A stretch of 64,000 bases of DNA from positions 2,170,001 to 2,234,000 of the forward strand of contig OX442322.1 of the NCBI GenBank assembly GCA_949358305.1. The letters are read 5' to 3'. Of this stretch, positions 20,432 through 30,095 are shown in pieces. The stretch is from Strigamia acuminata (lineage: Eukaryota > Arthropoda > Chilopoda > Geophilomorpha > Linotaeniidae). A program made the position numbers and the translations under genes. Under the pieces are notes generated by a model. The model searched no databases and was not told where the DNA came from. It saw only the letters and a program-made list of their open reading frames with translations. The first letter of the stretch is position 1; each line of letters starts with the position of its first letter.

Positions 20432-23400
20432 ATGTTGAGTGTTTGTTTTGAAGTGATTTGGTGCACGTGTTTAGTGAAAGTGCTCCGAATGATTGAAGAA
20501 ATGTGTTTTGTGCCTTCACTTGGTTTGTTGATGAGTTTAATTTGTGTTTGTGTTGCAAGTTTTATACGCAAAGTATTTAGTGCATCAGGAAAGTCTTTAA
20601 CAGACAACGTTGATGTCTGCAGCAAACGGACAATGGATGACACACACACGACCCAATTGAAGATGGAAATGCACGGAAGAAATGTCTTTAACGGACAAGC
20701 AGTGCACAAGGCACTTAATGAACAATTGGAAAATAAAAGTGATGGTCTCGACAGCATCCAATTAGGAATGGACATGCGGGGACCAAGTGTTTTTAACAAA
20801 CACATGGATGTTTTGAAAGTTGATGATTTAAAGTTGAATCCTGATTTAAATGAAACGGTATTATTACTAACCCATTTAATTTATAAGAGCGCATTAACAC
20901 ATGACATTGCAGTTTTGGCAGGGGCCATTAATGATCTAATTTTAGCGATTAGTAAAATGCATGAGCATAAGAATGAAGCGAATCGGGTTAGAAACAACAA
21001 GATGCAGGACACTGACAACAACAATCAGAACAACATAGTTGATTCAAAGGAGGTCTCAAATACTGGTGAGCACATAGATACCCAAGATGGACACGGGAAT
21101 TCTAGATATTTGAATGGTGTTCAACCAAAGATCAAAAAGGGGAATAGAAATTTGGATAATTTGACCACAGTTAAAGGTGGTAGTCCCCTTAGTTGTAATA
21201 AGAAAAGCAGAGAAGCTGAATGTAGATCTACCCAAATAAAACATTCGAACCGGGTTCGGAATAAAGACATAGAGGGAGACAGGAAGTTGAATACTTCAAC
21301 GAAAATTGCCAAAATTGACATTTTGAATTCTAGTAAACAGAATCGGGAAAGAACCTTTGTAGCCTCTATGAAAAAGCATTTTGTGAACAATAAGGAATTG
21401 AATAATACAATCACGATTCATAGAAGTGATCTACCAAAGGAGATTTCAGGAAAATCTAAGAAATATTTGAATAACCAAAAGTCAAGTATGACAACAGAGA
21501 TTAAACGGAATGGTTCCTTGAATTCTGGTACCAAAAATCAGAAAAAGAGTTCTGAAAATGTTACGAAGCAGAAAGGAAAGTTTGATAAGGACAGGGTCCT
21601 TCCATTCTCAATATGGCATACCCGTATGGGGTATTTAAATGAAGAAAGCATTTACGCCATGAATGGATCAGAAGATGTTTTTGGTGTCCAATTGGAGGAC
21701 ACAGGGACCACCCCTATAACAGGGGACTTTGCAAAGACAAATATTTACCCAACACAAAGAGAAAATAACACGAAAGCTTTAGAAGCTGTACATTTGAGTG
21801 TTTGGAGGGCTCCAAATACAACTGGGGAAAAATATATCATTCTGATCGATGATTTTTCTGAATATGTGTGGTTTAGACCACTGAAAAAGAACAACATTTT
21901 AGTGGAATTTCAAAATTGGTTAAATGAAATTAGATGCCTAACAGGAACTGTGAATAAGGTTTATTTGGGCCCTGGGATGGATTTTTCCACAGAAGAATTA
22001 ACAGCATGGGTAGAAATAATGAAGAATTTTGGGATTACAGTTGGCAGTGTAGATTCTGATAACCCAATGGCTGACTCTATCTCTGAGAGGGCTAATACAG
22101 ATATCATAAATGGGGTGGAAAATTTGATTGTAGAAAATAAATTTCTAAGTTATTTGTGGTTGGAGCTGGCCAACACAATGGTCTATTTAAAGAATAGAGC
22201 CCCCAGGATTAATTTGGATTGGAAGTCCCCATACAATGTGTTGTTTGACCGATGTGTATCGGTACGGCATCTTAGATGCATTGGGTCCAAAGTTAAGGTG
22301 TTTTATGTTAAAGGTAAACTGAAATGTTCCTGGGTTGGTGCCTTAGTGGGATATTCAACATTTAGGAGAAAATACCGGGTCTGGGACCCGGAGAGAAATA
22401 GAATATTTCTGACAGATAATGTTAAGATACATGAGTGGAGTTATTGGCACGAGGGGGAATTAAAACCCTCTCTGGAAATTTCCAACAATGGTAGTTGCAT
22501 TGGGAGTTTGAAAGCTGAAATTCCATCGAAGGTTGTTGGAGTGCCAATATCCCCTCAGCTGGAAGTGCCTTCCCCTTTGAAAATGAAGTTTGAAATTCCC
22601 CCATTGTTGACTTATGAAGAAGTTAACATCAATGAGCATATGTTTACTGGAAATGAGGGGGAAAATTTGGAGATGGTTGAATCAAATCAATGTGACCCAC
22701 ACATCGATTTTAGCAATGGAGAACAGGATTTCAGCAATGAGGAAATTAATTCAACATTGCAAATTCCCTCATTGTCGCTGAGTGAAGAAGTTGACTTTAA
22801 TAAGTGTGGTAGTGTTGCAAACGAGGGGGAACACTTAAAAACACTTGCCACAAGTGATGAAGAGGTTTATGAGGGATTCGCTTGTGAACAGGAATCTTCC
22901 TCTTTAGTGAACACAGTGGAAGATGAAATTTCCCCATCATCAGGCGAGGGTAAAATGATTGAGACAGAGGGAGAGTTTAAAAGGAATTTTAGCGATAAGG
23001 AAAATGATTTGCCAATAGAAATTCCTCTGGAGTTAACACATGAGGAGTCTGAGACAATTGCAAACGAAAGAGAAAAATTGGACCAGTTTACATTGGAATT
23101 TAAGCCCAAGTCTGATGAAGGGTTTGAACAGGTCGATCCCATAAAAGTTTGTGAAATTTCTTCAACGTCACTGGAAGATGACATTTCCCCAACACCGATA
23201 GAGACATTGATAAATGTGAGTGAAAACAAATCTATTGGGATAGAGGGGGAATGTGAAAGGACAAAAAGACGTAAGAACAGGTGGAGGAAAAACAAGAATG
23301 TTGCTTTAATGAAAACAAAGGACGATGAATATCGATTAGCGGTTAATGAACTGATATTGGGTGATGAAAAAACTGAAATAGAGCGGTGTTTAAGTCTTAC

Positions 23401-23530
23401 AACTGAAGACGACATGGACGTAAGATTTAAACAAGAATTAGACATGAATATGTGGAGGAGACAATCCACAACACACCAAATGGATAGTTACACACAATGG
23501 GCCAGTGTTGTCGAATTATTTAGAGTGTAA
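20432..23530 (+). CDS. Cop-2 long ORF: membrane-anchored, catalytically altered Copia integrase-like protein
   Basis: Open frame of 1032 codons from ATG 20432. Residues 1-50 hold two hydrophobic stretches that could be a signal anchor. A Lys/Asn-rich linker follows, with two related units (LKMEMHGRNVFN, LGMDMRGPSVFN). A pre-integrase-like WHTRMGYLNEE lies near residue 390, then an integrase-like core with LIDDFSEYVWF, GPGMDF and SISERAN, then a well-kept Copia integrase C-region (VGYSTFRRKYRVWDP). In the usual places for the first two catalytic Asp I read Ser and Gly; the Glu is kept. The tail is acidic with about three IP...EE...NE..L repeats and ends in a basic region. There is no zinc knuckle, protease or RT. 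The frame is intact, so it may act as a structural or DNA-binding protein; this is inference. Confidence 0.8.
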   Translation: MLSVCFEVIWCTCLVKVLRMIEEMCFVPSLGLLMSLICVCVASFIRKVFSASGKSLTDNVDVCSKRTMDDTHTTQLKMEMHGRNVFNGQAVHKALNEQLENKSDGLDSIQLGMDMRGPSVFNKHMDVLKVDDLKLNPDLNETVLLLTHLIYKSALTHDIAVLAGAINDLILAISKMHEHKNEANRVRNNKMQDTDNNNQNNIVDSKEVSNTGEHIDTQDGHGNSRYLNGVQPKIKKGNRNLDNLTTVKGGSPLSCNKKSREAECRSTQIKHSNRVRNKDIEGDRKLNTSTKIAKIDILNSSKQNRERTFVASMKKHFVNNKELNNTITIHRSDLPKEISGKSKKYLNNQKSSMTTEIKRNGSLNSGTKNQKKSSENVTKQKGKFDKDRVLPFSIWHTRMGYLNEESIYAMNGSEDVFGVQLEDTGTTPITGDFAKTNIYPTQRENNTKALEAVHLSVWRAPNTTGEKYIILIDDFSEYVWFRPLKKNNILVEFQNWLNEIRCLTGTVNKVYLGPGMDFSTEELTAWVEIMKNFGITVGSVDSDNPMADSISERANTDIINGVENLIVENKFLSYLWLELANTMVYLKNRAPRINLDWKSPYNVLFDRCVSVRHLRCIGSKVKVFYVKGKLKCSWVGALVGYSTFRRKYRVWDPERNRIFLTDNVKIHEWSYWHEGELKPSLEISNNGSCIGSLKAEIPSKVVGVPISPQLEVPSPLKMKFEIPPLLTYEEVNINEHMFTGNEGENLEMVESNQCDPHIDFSNGEQDFSNEEINSTLQIPSLSLSEEVDFNKCGSVANEGEHLKTLATSDEEVYEGFACEQESSSLVNTVEDEISPSSGEGKMIETEGEFKRNFSDKENDLPIEIPLELTHEESETIANEREKLDQFTLEFKPKSDEGFEQVDPIKVCEISSTSLEDDISPTPIETLINVSENKSIGIEGECERTKRRKNRWRKNKNVALMKTKDDEYRLAVNELILGDEKTEIERCLSLTTEDDMDVRFKQELDMNMWRRQSTTHQMDSYTQWASVVELFRV

Positions 23531-23637
23531 TCGTGTTTGGTCAGACCATCTTTTGTTTTTCGTTTGGGATGTTGTGGAATAATCGAATAGATGGAGTTGT
23601 TGTTTTTCTTTTGCTCCAGTATTACTATACGTTGATC

Positions 23638-23648
23638 AGAGGGGGATT
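23638..23648 (+). other. Cop-2 polypurine tract
   Basis: AGAGGGGGATT directly before the 3' LTR, the usual plus-strand primer position. Confidence 0.8.
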
Positions 23649-24103
23649 TGTAGAGATTTGATCAACCGTATGGTGCTTGTATTGTTCACATCGCACATTT
23701 CCGTATTAGTGCGATTGTTACGCAACTTGTTTATTGTTACATTATGTCTTGGAATTGAGAATCGGTTGGTTATAATTTATATTAATGCGTGTTACGTTGC
23801 TACAACCGATTCCTATCTGTGTAATGATTTACTAGATTGTCGTCTGTTCAAATGAGCATTTTGTTCATATAATTTGTTCTGTTTTGAGTTATTTGTGTTT
23901 TAACTTTGTACAGGATAAATCAACTGATGGTAATCATTGATTTGTCCTATTGGTAGAGATAGAGTGCAAAATAGCCTCTACTCATGTAGTTTTTGTTCAC
24001 TTGTAATGCCTGGATTAAAATGGCCACTTGCATGGTTTTCAAGTGCAAGTTTTATACAACTGTCTGCCATTATTTCACAACACTCACCAGCCTATTTCCA
24101 ACA
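23649..24103 (+). repeat. Cop-2 3' LTR
   Basis: Same 455 bp as the 5' LTR with no difference seen, followed by the second CAAAC target copy at 24104-24108. Confidence 0.95.
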
Positions 24104-25082
24104 CAAACTAGCTGCAGAATTGGAGCAGGATGGACTCATTGAAAAGGCCAAAGGGCCCTTCATAAGTCATCCCGTCATTGTTGCGAAGCCTGACGGCTCG
24201 TATAGGATGTGCATTGACTACCGGTGGCTAAATGCCATCACTGAAGTCGAAGTAATACAAATGCCAAGTATTGACCTTTTGTTGCATAATACTGGTCCGG
24301 CAAAGTATTTTACGTCTATTGACCTTGTTAAAGGTTACTACCAAGTCGAAATGTGTGAGGAAGATCGTCCAAAAACGGCGTTTTATACGCCAAACGGCCC
24401 TTATCAATTTGTGAGAATGCCGTTCGGCCTTTGCAATGCGCCTTGTACTTTCCAGCGTCTGATGGAAGGCATTTTAGGCTCAGCTTTACAAGACTACGCA
24501 TTAGTTTATTTGGATGACGTAATTGTGTATTCAGATAATTGGGATGATCATCTCAAACATGTCCGAGATGTTTTGGAAAGGCTTAACCAAGCCAACATGA
24601 CGATAAATAAAGCGAAATCTCGTTTTGGGCGTACAGAATTAAAATTCTTGGGCCACTGGATTAAACCCGAAGGTCTCTTCGGTGATCCCGATAAAATATC
24701 GGCGATCATGAAATTTCCCACCCCCACGTGTGCTAAAGACATTCAGCGCTTTCACGGCATGACTAACTTCTTCAGGAAGTTTGTTCCAAATCACGGAACT
24801 ATTGCCGCACCATACACACGTATGATGAATGAGAAAACTCCATTTGAATGGGGAGATGAGCAGACAGAAGCTTTTAATAAAATTAAAGAGCTACTTTGTG
24901 GTGACAATTGTCTACACAAACCAGATATGACTTTACCATTTGTTGTCATGACTGACGCTTCACATGAAGGCTTAGGAGCTGTCCTTTGCCAAGACGTCGA
25001 TATATTCGATGAAAAGAAGCAGAAAAACATTTCTGTACCCAAACCTGTACTGAATGCAAACGCATTCGAGAATATTTATTGA
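24104..25082 (+). pseudogene. pol: Gyp-3 pol, second part (RT and start of RNase H)
   Basis: Continues the RT cut at 17944. Motifs in order: SHPVIVAKPDGSYRMCIDYR, TSIDLVKGYYQVEM, the FGLCNAPCTFQRLM block and the catalytic YLDDVIVYS box (24507-24518). RNase H starts with MTDASHEGLGAVL near 24948 and stops about 40 residues later at a TGA in another frame relation to the integrase part. Most of the RNase H domain, normally about 120 residues, is missing, so an internal deletion with a frame change is likely at about 25079. Confidence 0.9.
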
Positions 25083-26779
25083 ATGACAAGGTTGTTGGGA
25101 TACCACAATCTGAAATAAAAGAGTGGAAAAACAAAGTCAAAAACTATTGTTTAGACAAAAAAGAAGTTGATGGTGATCAAATGATCATATATTTTAACCC
25201 TTCGTTCGAAGAGGAATTAAACGATTCGGGAAATGGGTTTAAAGCCGTTGTACCCAGTTCACTCGTAAAACGAGTACTCTTCGCTTGTCATGGCCACCCC
25301 CTAAGCGGTCACGCTGGGATGAGTAAGACGTTGGAGAAAACACGTTTAATATATTTCTGGCCTGGTATGAGTAGAAGTGTCAGGAACTACGTCAAAAGTT
25401 GCACGCACTGTGCTCAGTACAAGCCTATTCAACAGAAAAGGCACGCAGCTCCTTACACGCCACACAACATGACCAATCCTTGGGAATGTATTAACATGGA
25501 CTTGATGGGCCCAAAACCCGCGGGAAGGTCCCAAAACCAGTATATTTTTGTCATTATTGACAATTGTACCAAGTTCGTTGAAATTAAGGCTTTGACCAAA
25601 GCCACGAGCGCTAACTGCGTTCAAGAATTAAGATCTGTTACAAACAGATGGGGACACCCCAAAAAGATTGTGAGCGATAACGGAAAACAATTTGTTTCCG
25701 ATATTTACAATGAGTATTGCGAAATGTACAACATTTGCCCGTCCCATACAAGCACGTATCATGCCCAGGCGAACCCGACAGAGCGAGCCAATAGAGATAT
25801 AAAGACGATGCTGGCCCTGTACACAGATGTGCACACGCAATGGCCACGTTATCTAGACGAATTCGCGTTCGCGATGAGAAATAATGTCTCAGCGGCAACG
25901 GGCTCAAGCCCGATGTTACTGAACACAGGACGAATCGTAACATTACCTTTCGACCCAAGGATTATTAAACATGCCAATCCATTTGACAAAGAAAATCCAG
26001 AAAAATATGTCAGAGTACTATTAGATATATTACGCAGATCGCATCAAGAGATGCATCGCAGAATTCAATTGAATTTTGAACGACATAGGAAAATACACGA
26101 ACAAAAGTTCGTAATTACGGAGTTCGAAGTTGGAGATTTAGTTTGGAAACAGACTCACATTCTCTCGTGCGCAGATAAAAATATTTCTGCTGGTTTCGCG
26201 GAGAAGAGAGATGGTCCGTGGGAGATTACTAAAGTACTTCCTGGCGGAGCGTATAAATTACGCAAATTAGCTGATGGTTCGATTGAAAAATCAGTAAATA
26301 TTAAAGCGTTGTATCCCTATACTCCGTCGTACCCGATTGAGACTTGGAAAATAGGACAAAAGTCCGCTTCTTACTCGCCTCAAGAGAATCCTAAATGGAT
26401 GGACGAAAGTAATCAACTTCCGGATGCTGAAGAAATGGAATTAATTCCTGAAACTTCCTCAGAAATTCCAATGGAATTATCCGACTCAACTTCAGTGCAG
26501 ATTGACAAATCTGCGCCCACAAAGTCTAAACATAGACATAGACAACGCTTAACTGCTATGGAAAGGAAAGCGGCGTTAAAAAGAGGCGAAGTTCCAAAGA
26601 AACCGCCTCGAAAACCCCGCAAACCCCAACCGATAGTTCCACGAACTAGCACTCGTCCACGACGAGAACGAAAACCAAACCCTAAATATGCAGATGAAAA
26701 TTTCGTGCGAAACATCACTGCAGTATTTAAAAAACCATACCAACAACGAGGAAAAGCCTCAAAGTTCTGTTGGAATTGA
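25079..26779 (+). pseudogene. pol: Gyp-3 pol, third part (integrase)
   Basis: Integrase reading frame, 566 codons, lacking its own ATG at the start and therefore originally part of the polyprotein. The HHCC zinc-binding region (CHGHPLSGHAGM then CTHC) lies at about residues 62-105. The catalytic triad is complete: Asp in MDLMGP, Asp in VSDNGKQF, and Glu in NPTERAN. The C-terminal region has FEVGDLVWK and a GPY/F-like GPWEITKVLPGG block, then a Pro/Lys/Arg-rich tail. The frame is intact after the RNase H deletion. Gyp-4 retains diverged pieces of the same region. Confidence 0.92.
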
Positions 26780-27832
26780 TAAGTTTTATTCAAAACTTGA
26801 AGACTGTAAATATTTACATGTCTGACAGGTGTAGTGATTTATAATCTCAACACCGGGGGACAAGATATTACGATATTTATTGAAATTTATATTAAAAAAT
26901 ATGAATTTGTTGCGATAAGTTAAAATATTCGATGGAATATTTTATTGTTTGGTCAGATTTGTATGTATTTTAATTAAAATACAGAGAATTACTTTGAAAA
27001 GTGATAATCTCGCCTCTTCACGAGGAAATGAGACTTACGAGGTGTGATTAAACCTCGAACCCGACAATTAATAGGGAATAAAATTCCCAGGGTTCATTGC
27101 ACACAAACACTTCGTAACACACGTGGATATAAGTGACTTCGTCCCTTCGTTCCTCTTCACTTTTTCGACTTGAGAATTTCGACGCTAATTCATTCAGCCG
27201 ACTTCAAAACCGGAAAATTAGCTTCTAATTGTAAGTAGTTTTCGTTAATATTCTTTGACTAAAGAATTTGAAAATTGTTCGCAACAATTGAAAATATCGG
27301 CGTCCCGATAAAAGTTAAAAAATTCACGTGTATTATAAGCGTGAATCGGCATTAAATCACTCTGGAAGTTTAGCTATTCAGTCGAATAGTTGGGTTAAAT
27401 TTAATAATTATTTATTAAGTTTAAGTACGTGGGCACTAATTATTTAAATCAAGTCGCGGTCGAGGCTTGGATAAATTATTTAACGATGAATTTTCAATAT
27501 GAGATATTTATTAGACCAAGTGTTAATTAATTAATACGAAAGTTATCCTTGACACTCGAAAGTTGGATTAAATAGTTTAAAGAAACTAAGGGGATTTTTC
27601 TTTTGAAAAATCAACAAGTTGCGATTTTTCGATGAAAATTGCTGTCAGGCGAGTCCATTCTCGTGTCATAAACACAAGGGGAATGTGACTCATTAGTGTC
27701 ACGTGTTAGGGGTTATAAATAACTCGAGTTGTGTATTTTCGTTGCGAACAATACGTTTTAATTCTTTGGACTCAAAGAAGGACTATTTAGTGTGGAATTA
27801 TTTTTAATAAAATAATTTATTTGCGTCTGCAG
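26780..27832 (+). other. Gyp-3 segment between pol and ORF3, with predicted splice acceptor
   Basis: About 1 kb without an ORF. Contains repeated short perfect hairpins (GGGAAT with ATTCCC near 27071; GATTTTTC with GAAAAATC near 27593). It ends in TTTATTTGCGTCTGCAG directly against ATGGG of the next ORF, a good-looking splice acceptor. A spliced mRNA for ORF3, as for env of some Gypsy elements, is plausible but not shown. Confidence 0.55.
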
Positions 27833-29350
27833 ATGGGAAGCGGTAAACACCGTTCGAAACGGAGTCATCGACGACACCGTCATGAAAGTTCCAGCTCGTC
27901 CACCTCGTCTAGTGACGAGCAACGCCGTTCAGCGGAACGTGCATATTTGAGGGCCCAACCGATACCAACGGCACCAGCCTCCATGTATGCCCTGACGCCA
28001 CTGCAGTTAGCAACGCTAAATTGGCTGAGCGTCCATCCGGACGGACTTCCGCTCGACTTAAATGCGATGATGCAGGCCCCATCCACATCTGCACAGCCAA
28101 CCGTTTATGAGTCGGCGCAATTGGCCCCGTTGGCCCAAGTGGCGTATCCGCCTGTAAACGTTATCAACGTCCCGTTGGCCCCGCATTCGCCAGAATTTCG
28201 GCCGCCAACTGCAAGCGTGGCGCCTACCGTCGCCAACACGTCGAATGCAGCTGCACCGACTGTAGCAGGACAATCAACGGCTGTTGCACATCTCCCTGCC
28301 GGTGCTGAATCGTCGGCATCTGAATACGGATGGAACGAGCCGCCACCGGGCGCTCTGCGTTATTCGGAGCCTGTTTCTCGCAACCGCGAGTACCGAGCGG
28401 CCAATAAGGCACGAAAGAAGGACGAGAAGGCCCGCCTGCGCAAGGAGCAGTGCGAACGAGACATGGCAGCCGGAATACCTCACGATAACATCGTGACGGA
28501 CCAAGCCACGGAGACGATCTGCCCATTTTGCGTCGGCTGTGGGTGGTGCTGCGGTGCATCCGCAGGTTCTTCTCTAATGAGATGTCCAAACTGCCGTGGA
28601 AGGAAAACGCGACCGCGTTCGGAGCCGTGGCGCAAGGAAGTTCAGCCCCACGTGGTGAAAGGCATTAAGCCGAATGAGAAGCGATGTTGGGCTCACTGCC
28701 CCAAGTGCCGATTGTTTCTAAACAGCCGCGGCGAGGCTGTGTACATTGACCCGCGCTTCCTTACCTGGGCCCGTGCTGAAGCCAACGCCGGCGTAAGAGT
28801 CGAACTCCTTCGACAATCACCGCCGCCGTCCGAGGACTCCGAAGTTTCGACTGAAACTGTCCAAGCCGTCGAGAGCGCCGGAAGCGAGGTGCAGGAAGAA
28901 TTCGTTCGACCAAGAGCGATGTCGCGAGGGCGAGGCTGTCTGACGCTCGACCGAGCGAGAGAAATTGCCAAGGTTCAACGAACCAACATCTTGGCACGAG
29001 GGCGAGCTCGTAAGCTTCAACAGGCTGTAGAAGCGTCGGCTAAACCCGTGGAGGATCCTCCAGCAATCGTAATCGACGTGTCGAGCGCTCCTATCGCGCC
29101 TAAGTCTGAAACTTCGGACGAAGCACAGTTCGAGGACGCTGAAGAGCTGCTTTCCGTCGTCGATTTCGTGGCTGAGTTGCTCGAGGATCTGCCGTTCCCA
29201 CCTCCGAGCCCAGAGGAAATGGAAGCTTCCGTAGAAGCCGTGTTTTCTGCCGCCTCGACTGAAGCGACGGTAGAATCCGATTTTCTGACTTCTGCTGAAG
29301 TCGAGAAGAAGGAAGAGAAAGTTTCGGCTGACGTCGAAAAGAAGGATTAA
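27833..29350 (+). CDS. Gyp-3 ORF3, RS-rich protein with cysteine zinc motifs
   Basis: Third ORF in the env position, 505 codons from ATG 27833; the start was chosen because the only ATG near the frame's opening directly follows a splice-acceptor-like CAG. The N terminus is Arg/His/Ser-rich (SKRSHRRHRHESSSSS). A Pro/Ala-rich region follows. A cysteine cluster at about residues 225-300 has CPFCVGCGWCCG, then CPNCRG, then CWAHCPKC, the first two resembling DnaJ-type CxxCxGxG spacing. The C-terminal third is acidic. I see no signal peptide or transmembrane helix, so it is not a conventional envelope. The frame is intact. A broken relative lies at 10515-10966. The function is unknown; RNA or nucleic-acid binding is a guess. 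Confidence 0.8.
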   Translation: MGSGKHRSKRSHRRHRHESSSSSTSSSDEQRRSAERAYLRAQPIPTAPASMYALTPLQLATLNWLSVHPDGLPLDLNAMMQAPSTSAQPTVYESAQLAPLAQVAYPPVNVINVPLAPHSPEFRPPTASVAPTVANTSNAAAPTVAGQSTAVAHLPAGAESSASEYGWNEPPPGALRYSEPVSRNREYRAANKARKKDEKARLRKEQCERDMAAGIPHDNIVTDQATETICPFCVGCGWCCGASAGSSLMRCPNCRGRKTRPRSEPWRKEVQPHVVKGIKPNEKRCWAHCPKCRLFLNSRGEAVYIDPRFLTWARAEANAGVRVELLRQSPPPSEDSEVSTETVQAVESAGSEVQEEFVRPRAMSRGRGCLTLDRAREIAKVQRTNILARGRARKLQQAVEASAKPVEDPPAIVIDVSSAPIAPKSETSDEAQFEDAEELLSVVDFVAELLEDLPFPPPSPEEMEASVEAVFSAASTEATVESDFLTSAEVEKKEEKVSADVEKKD

Positions 29351-30095
29351 AAGGGACAAAATTAACATTCGTTATTTTTTCTGAGTGGAAATATTTTTGA
29401 CTAAAGATATTCCAGGTGTTTTGTTGTGTTTTTGCAATTACGAAATATTCTCATGAGTGTTGTGTTTGTTTGGCTTCAAGATCTTGAACTAATTATTTAA
29501 ATACTCATAAGAATATAGTTTGATTTAAAATTGGATTCAATTTAATTTGTTTTGTTTTCCGAATTCAATTTGGTTGTTGTTTTGAAATAATCATATTAAT
29601 ATATGTTTGTTTGATTTATTTGCAAATTTCATAATTATTTGTGGAAATTTTGTGTTTATTTTGCTTTGATCGAAGTATTAAAGAATTTCAAGTTGAAATT
29701 CGATAATTTTTATGACAGTCGTAATAAAAATTAGTAGTTTAGATTTTCAATAAATAAAGTTGCATAAGTTTATTCTTTATTGATTATCTTGTTGATTAAT
29801 AAGCTATGCATAAGTTTATTTGACGGAGAAACAAAATTTCTATCGAAATTTGTATTTTCTCGAACATGTATCCATGTTCGGACGAGTTCATTTCCGTCGC
29901 TTAGCAACCGGGAGTTGCGCAGTGCAGAGAAGCCGATTAGTCTAATCGGGAGACGAAGTTTCTGAAAGAAATAACATGATTAAGTTAATAAAAAACTTAC
30001 CAAGTGGATTAATTCGATAGAATTAGGTGAACATTCTTATCCATTAAGAATGACAATCGAGAGTTAGTAAACTCTATGCTTGTCACCGGGGGATG
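29351..30095 (+). other. Gyp-3 3' untranslated region and polypurine tract
   Basis: AT-rich, no ORF. The last 110 bases hold consecutive hairpins: TAATTC with loop GATA, CATTCTTA with loop TCCAT, GAGTT with loop AGTA. They end at ACCGGGGGATG, the likely polypurine tract, just before the LTR. Confidence 0.65.

Larger units (their letters stand above)
17945..24103 (+). mobile_element. Cop-2, non-autonomous Copia-derived LTR element, very young
   Basis: Identical 455-bp LTRs (17945-18399, 23649-24103, no difference seen), a 5-bp target duplication CAAAC (17940-17944, 24104-24108), an initiator-Met primer-binding site and a polypurine tract. The internal region has one long ORF related to Copia pre-integrase and integrase but no protease, RT or RNase H. 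It must have moved using enzymes of another element. The duplicated, altered primer-binding region (18396-18482) is unusual. Confidence 0.93.

Noticed and set aside
27833-29350. Envelope gene of an errantivirus-like element
   Set aside because: In the right position but without signal peptide, furin-type site or membrane helix; composition fits a soluble basic/acidic protein.
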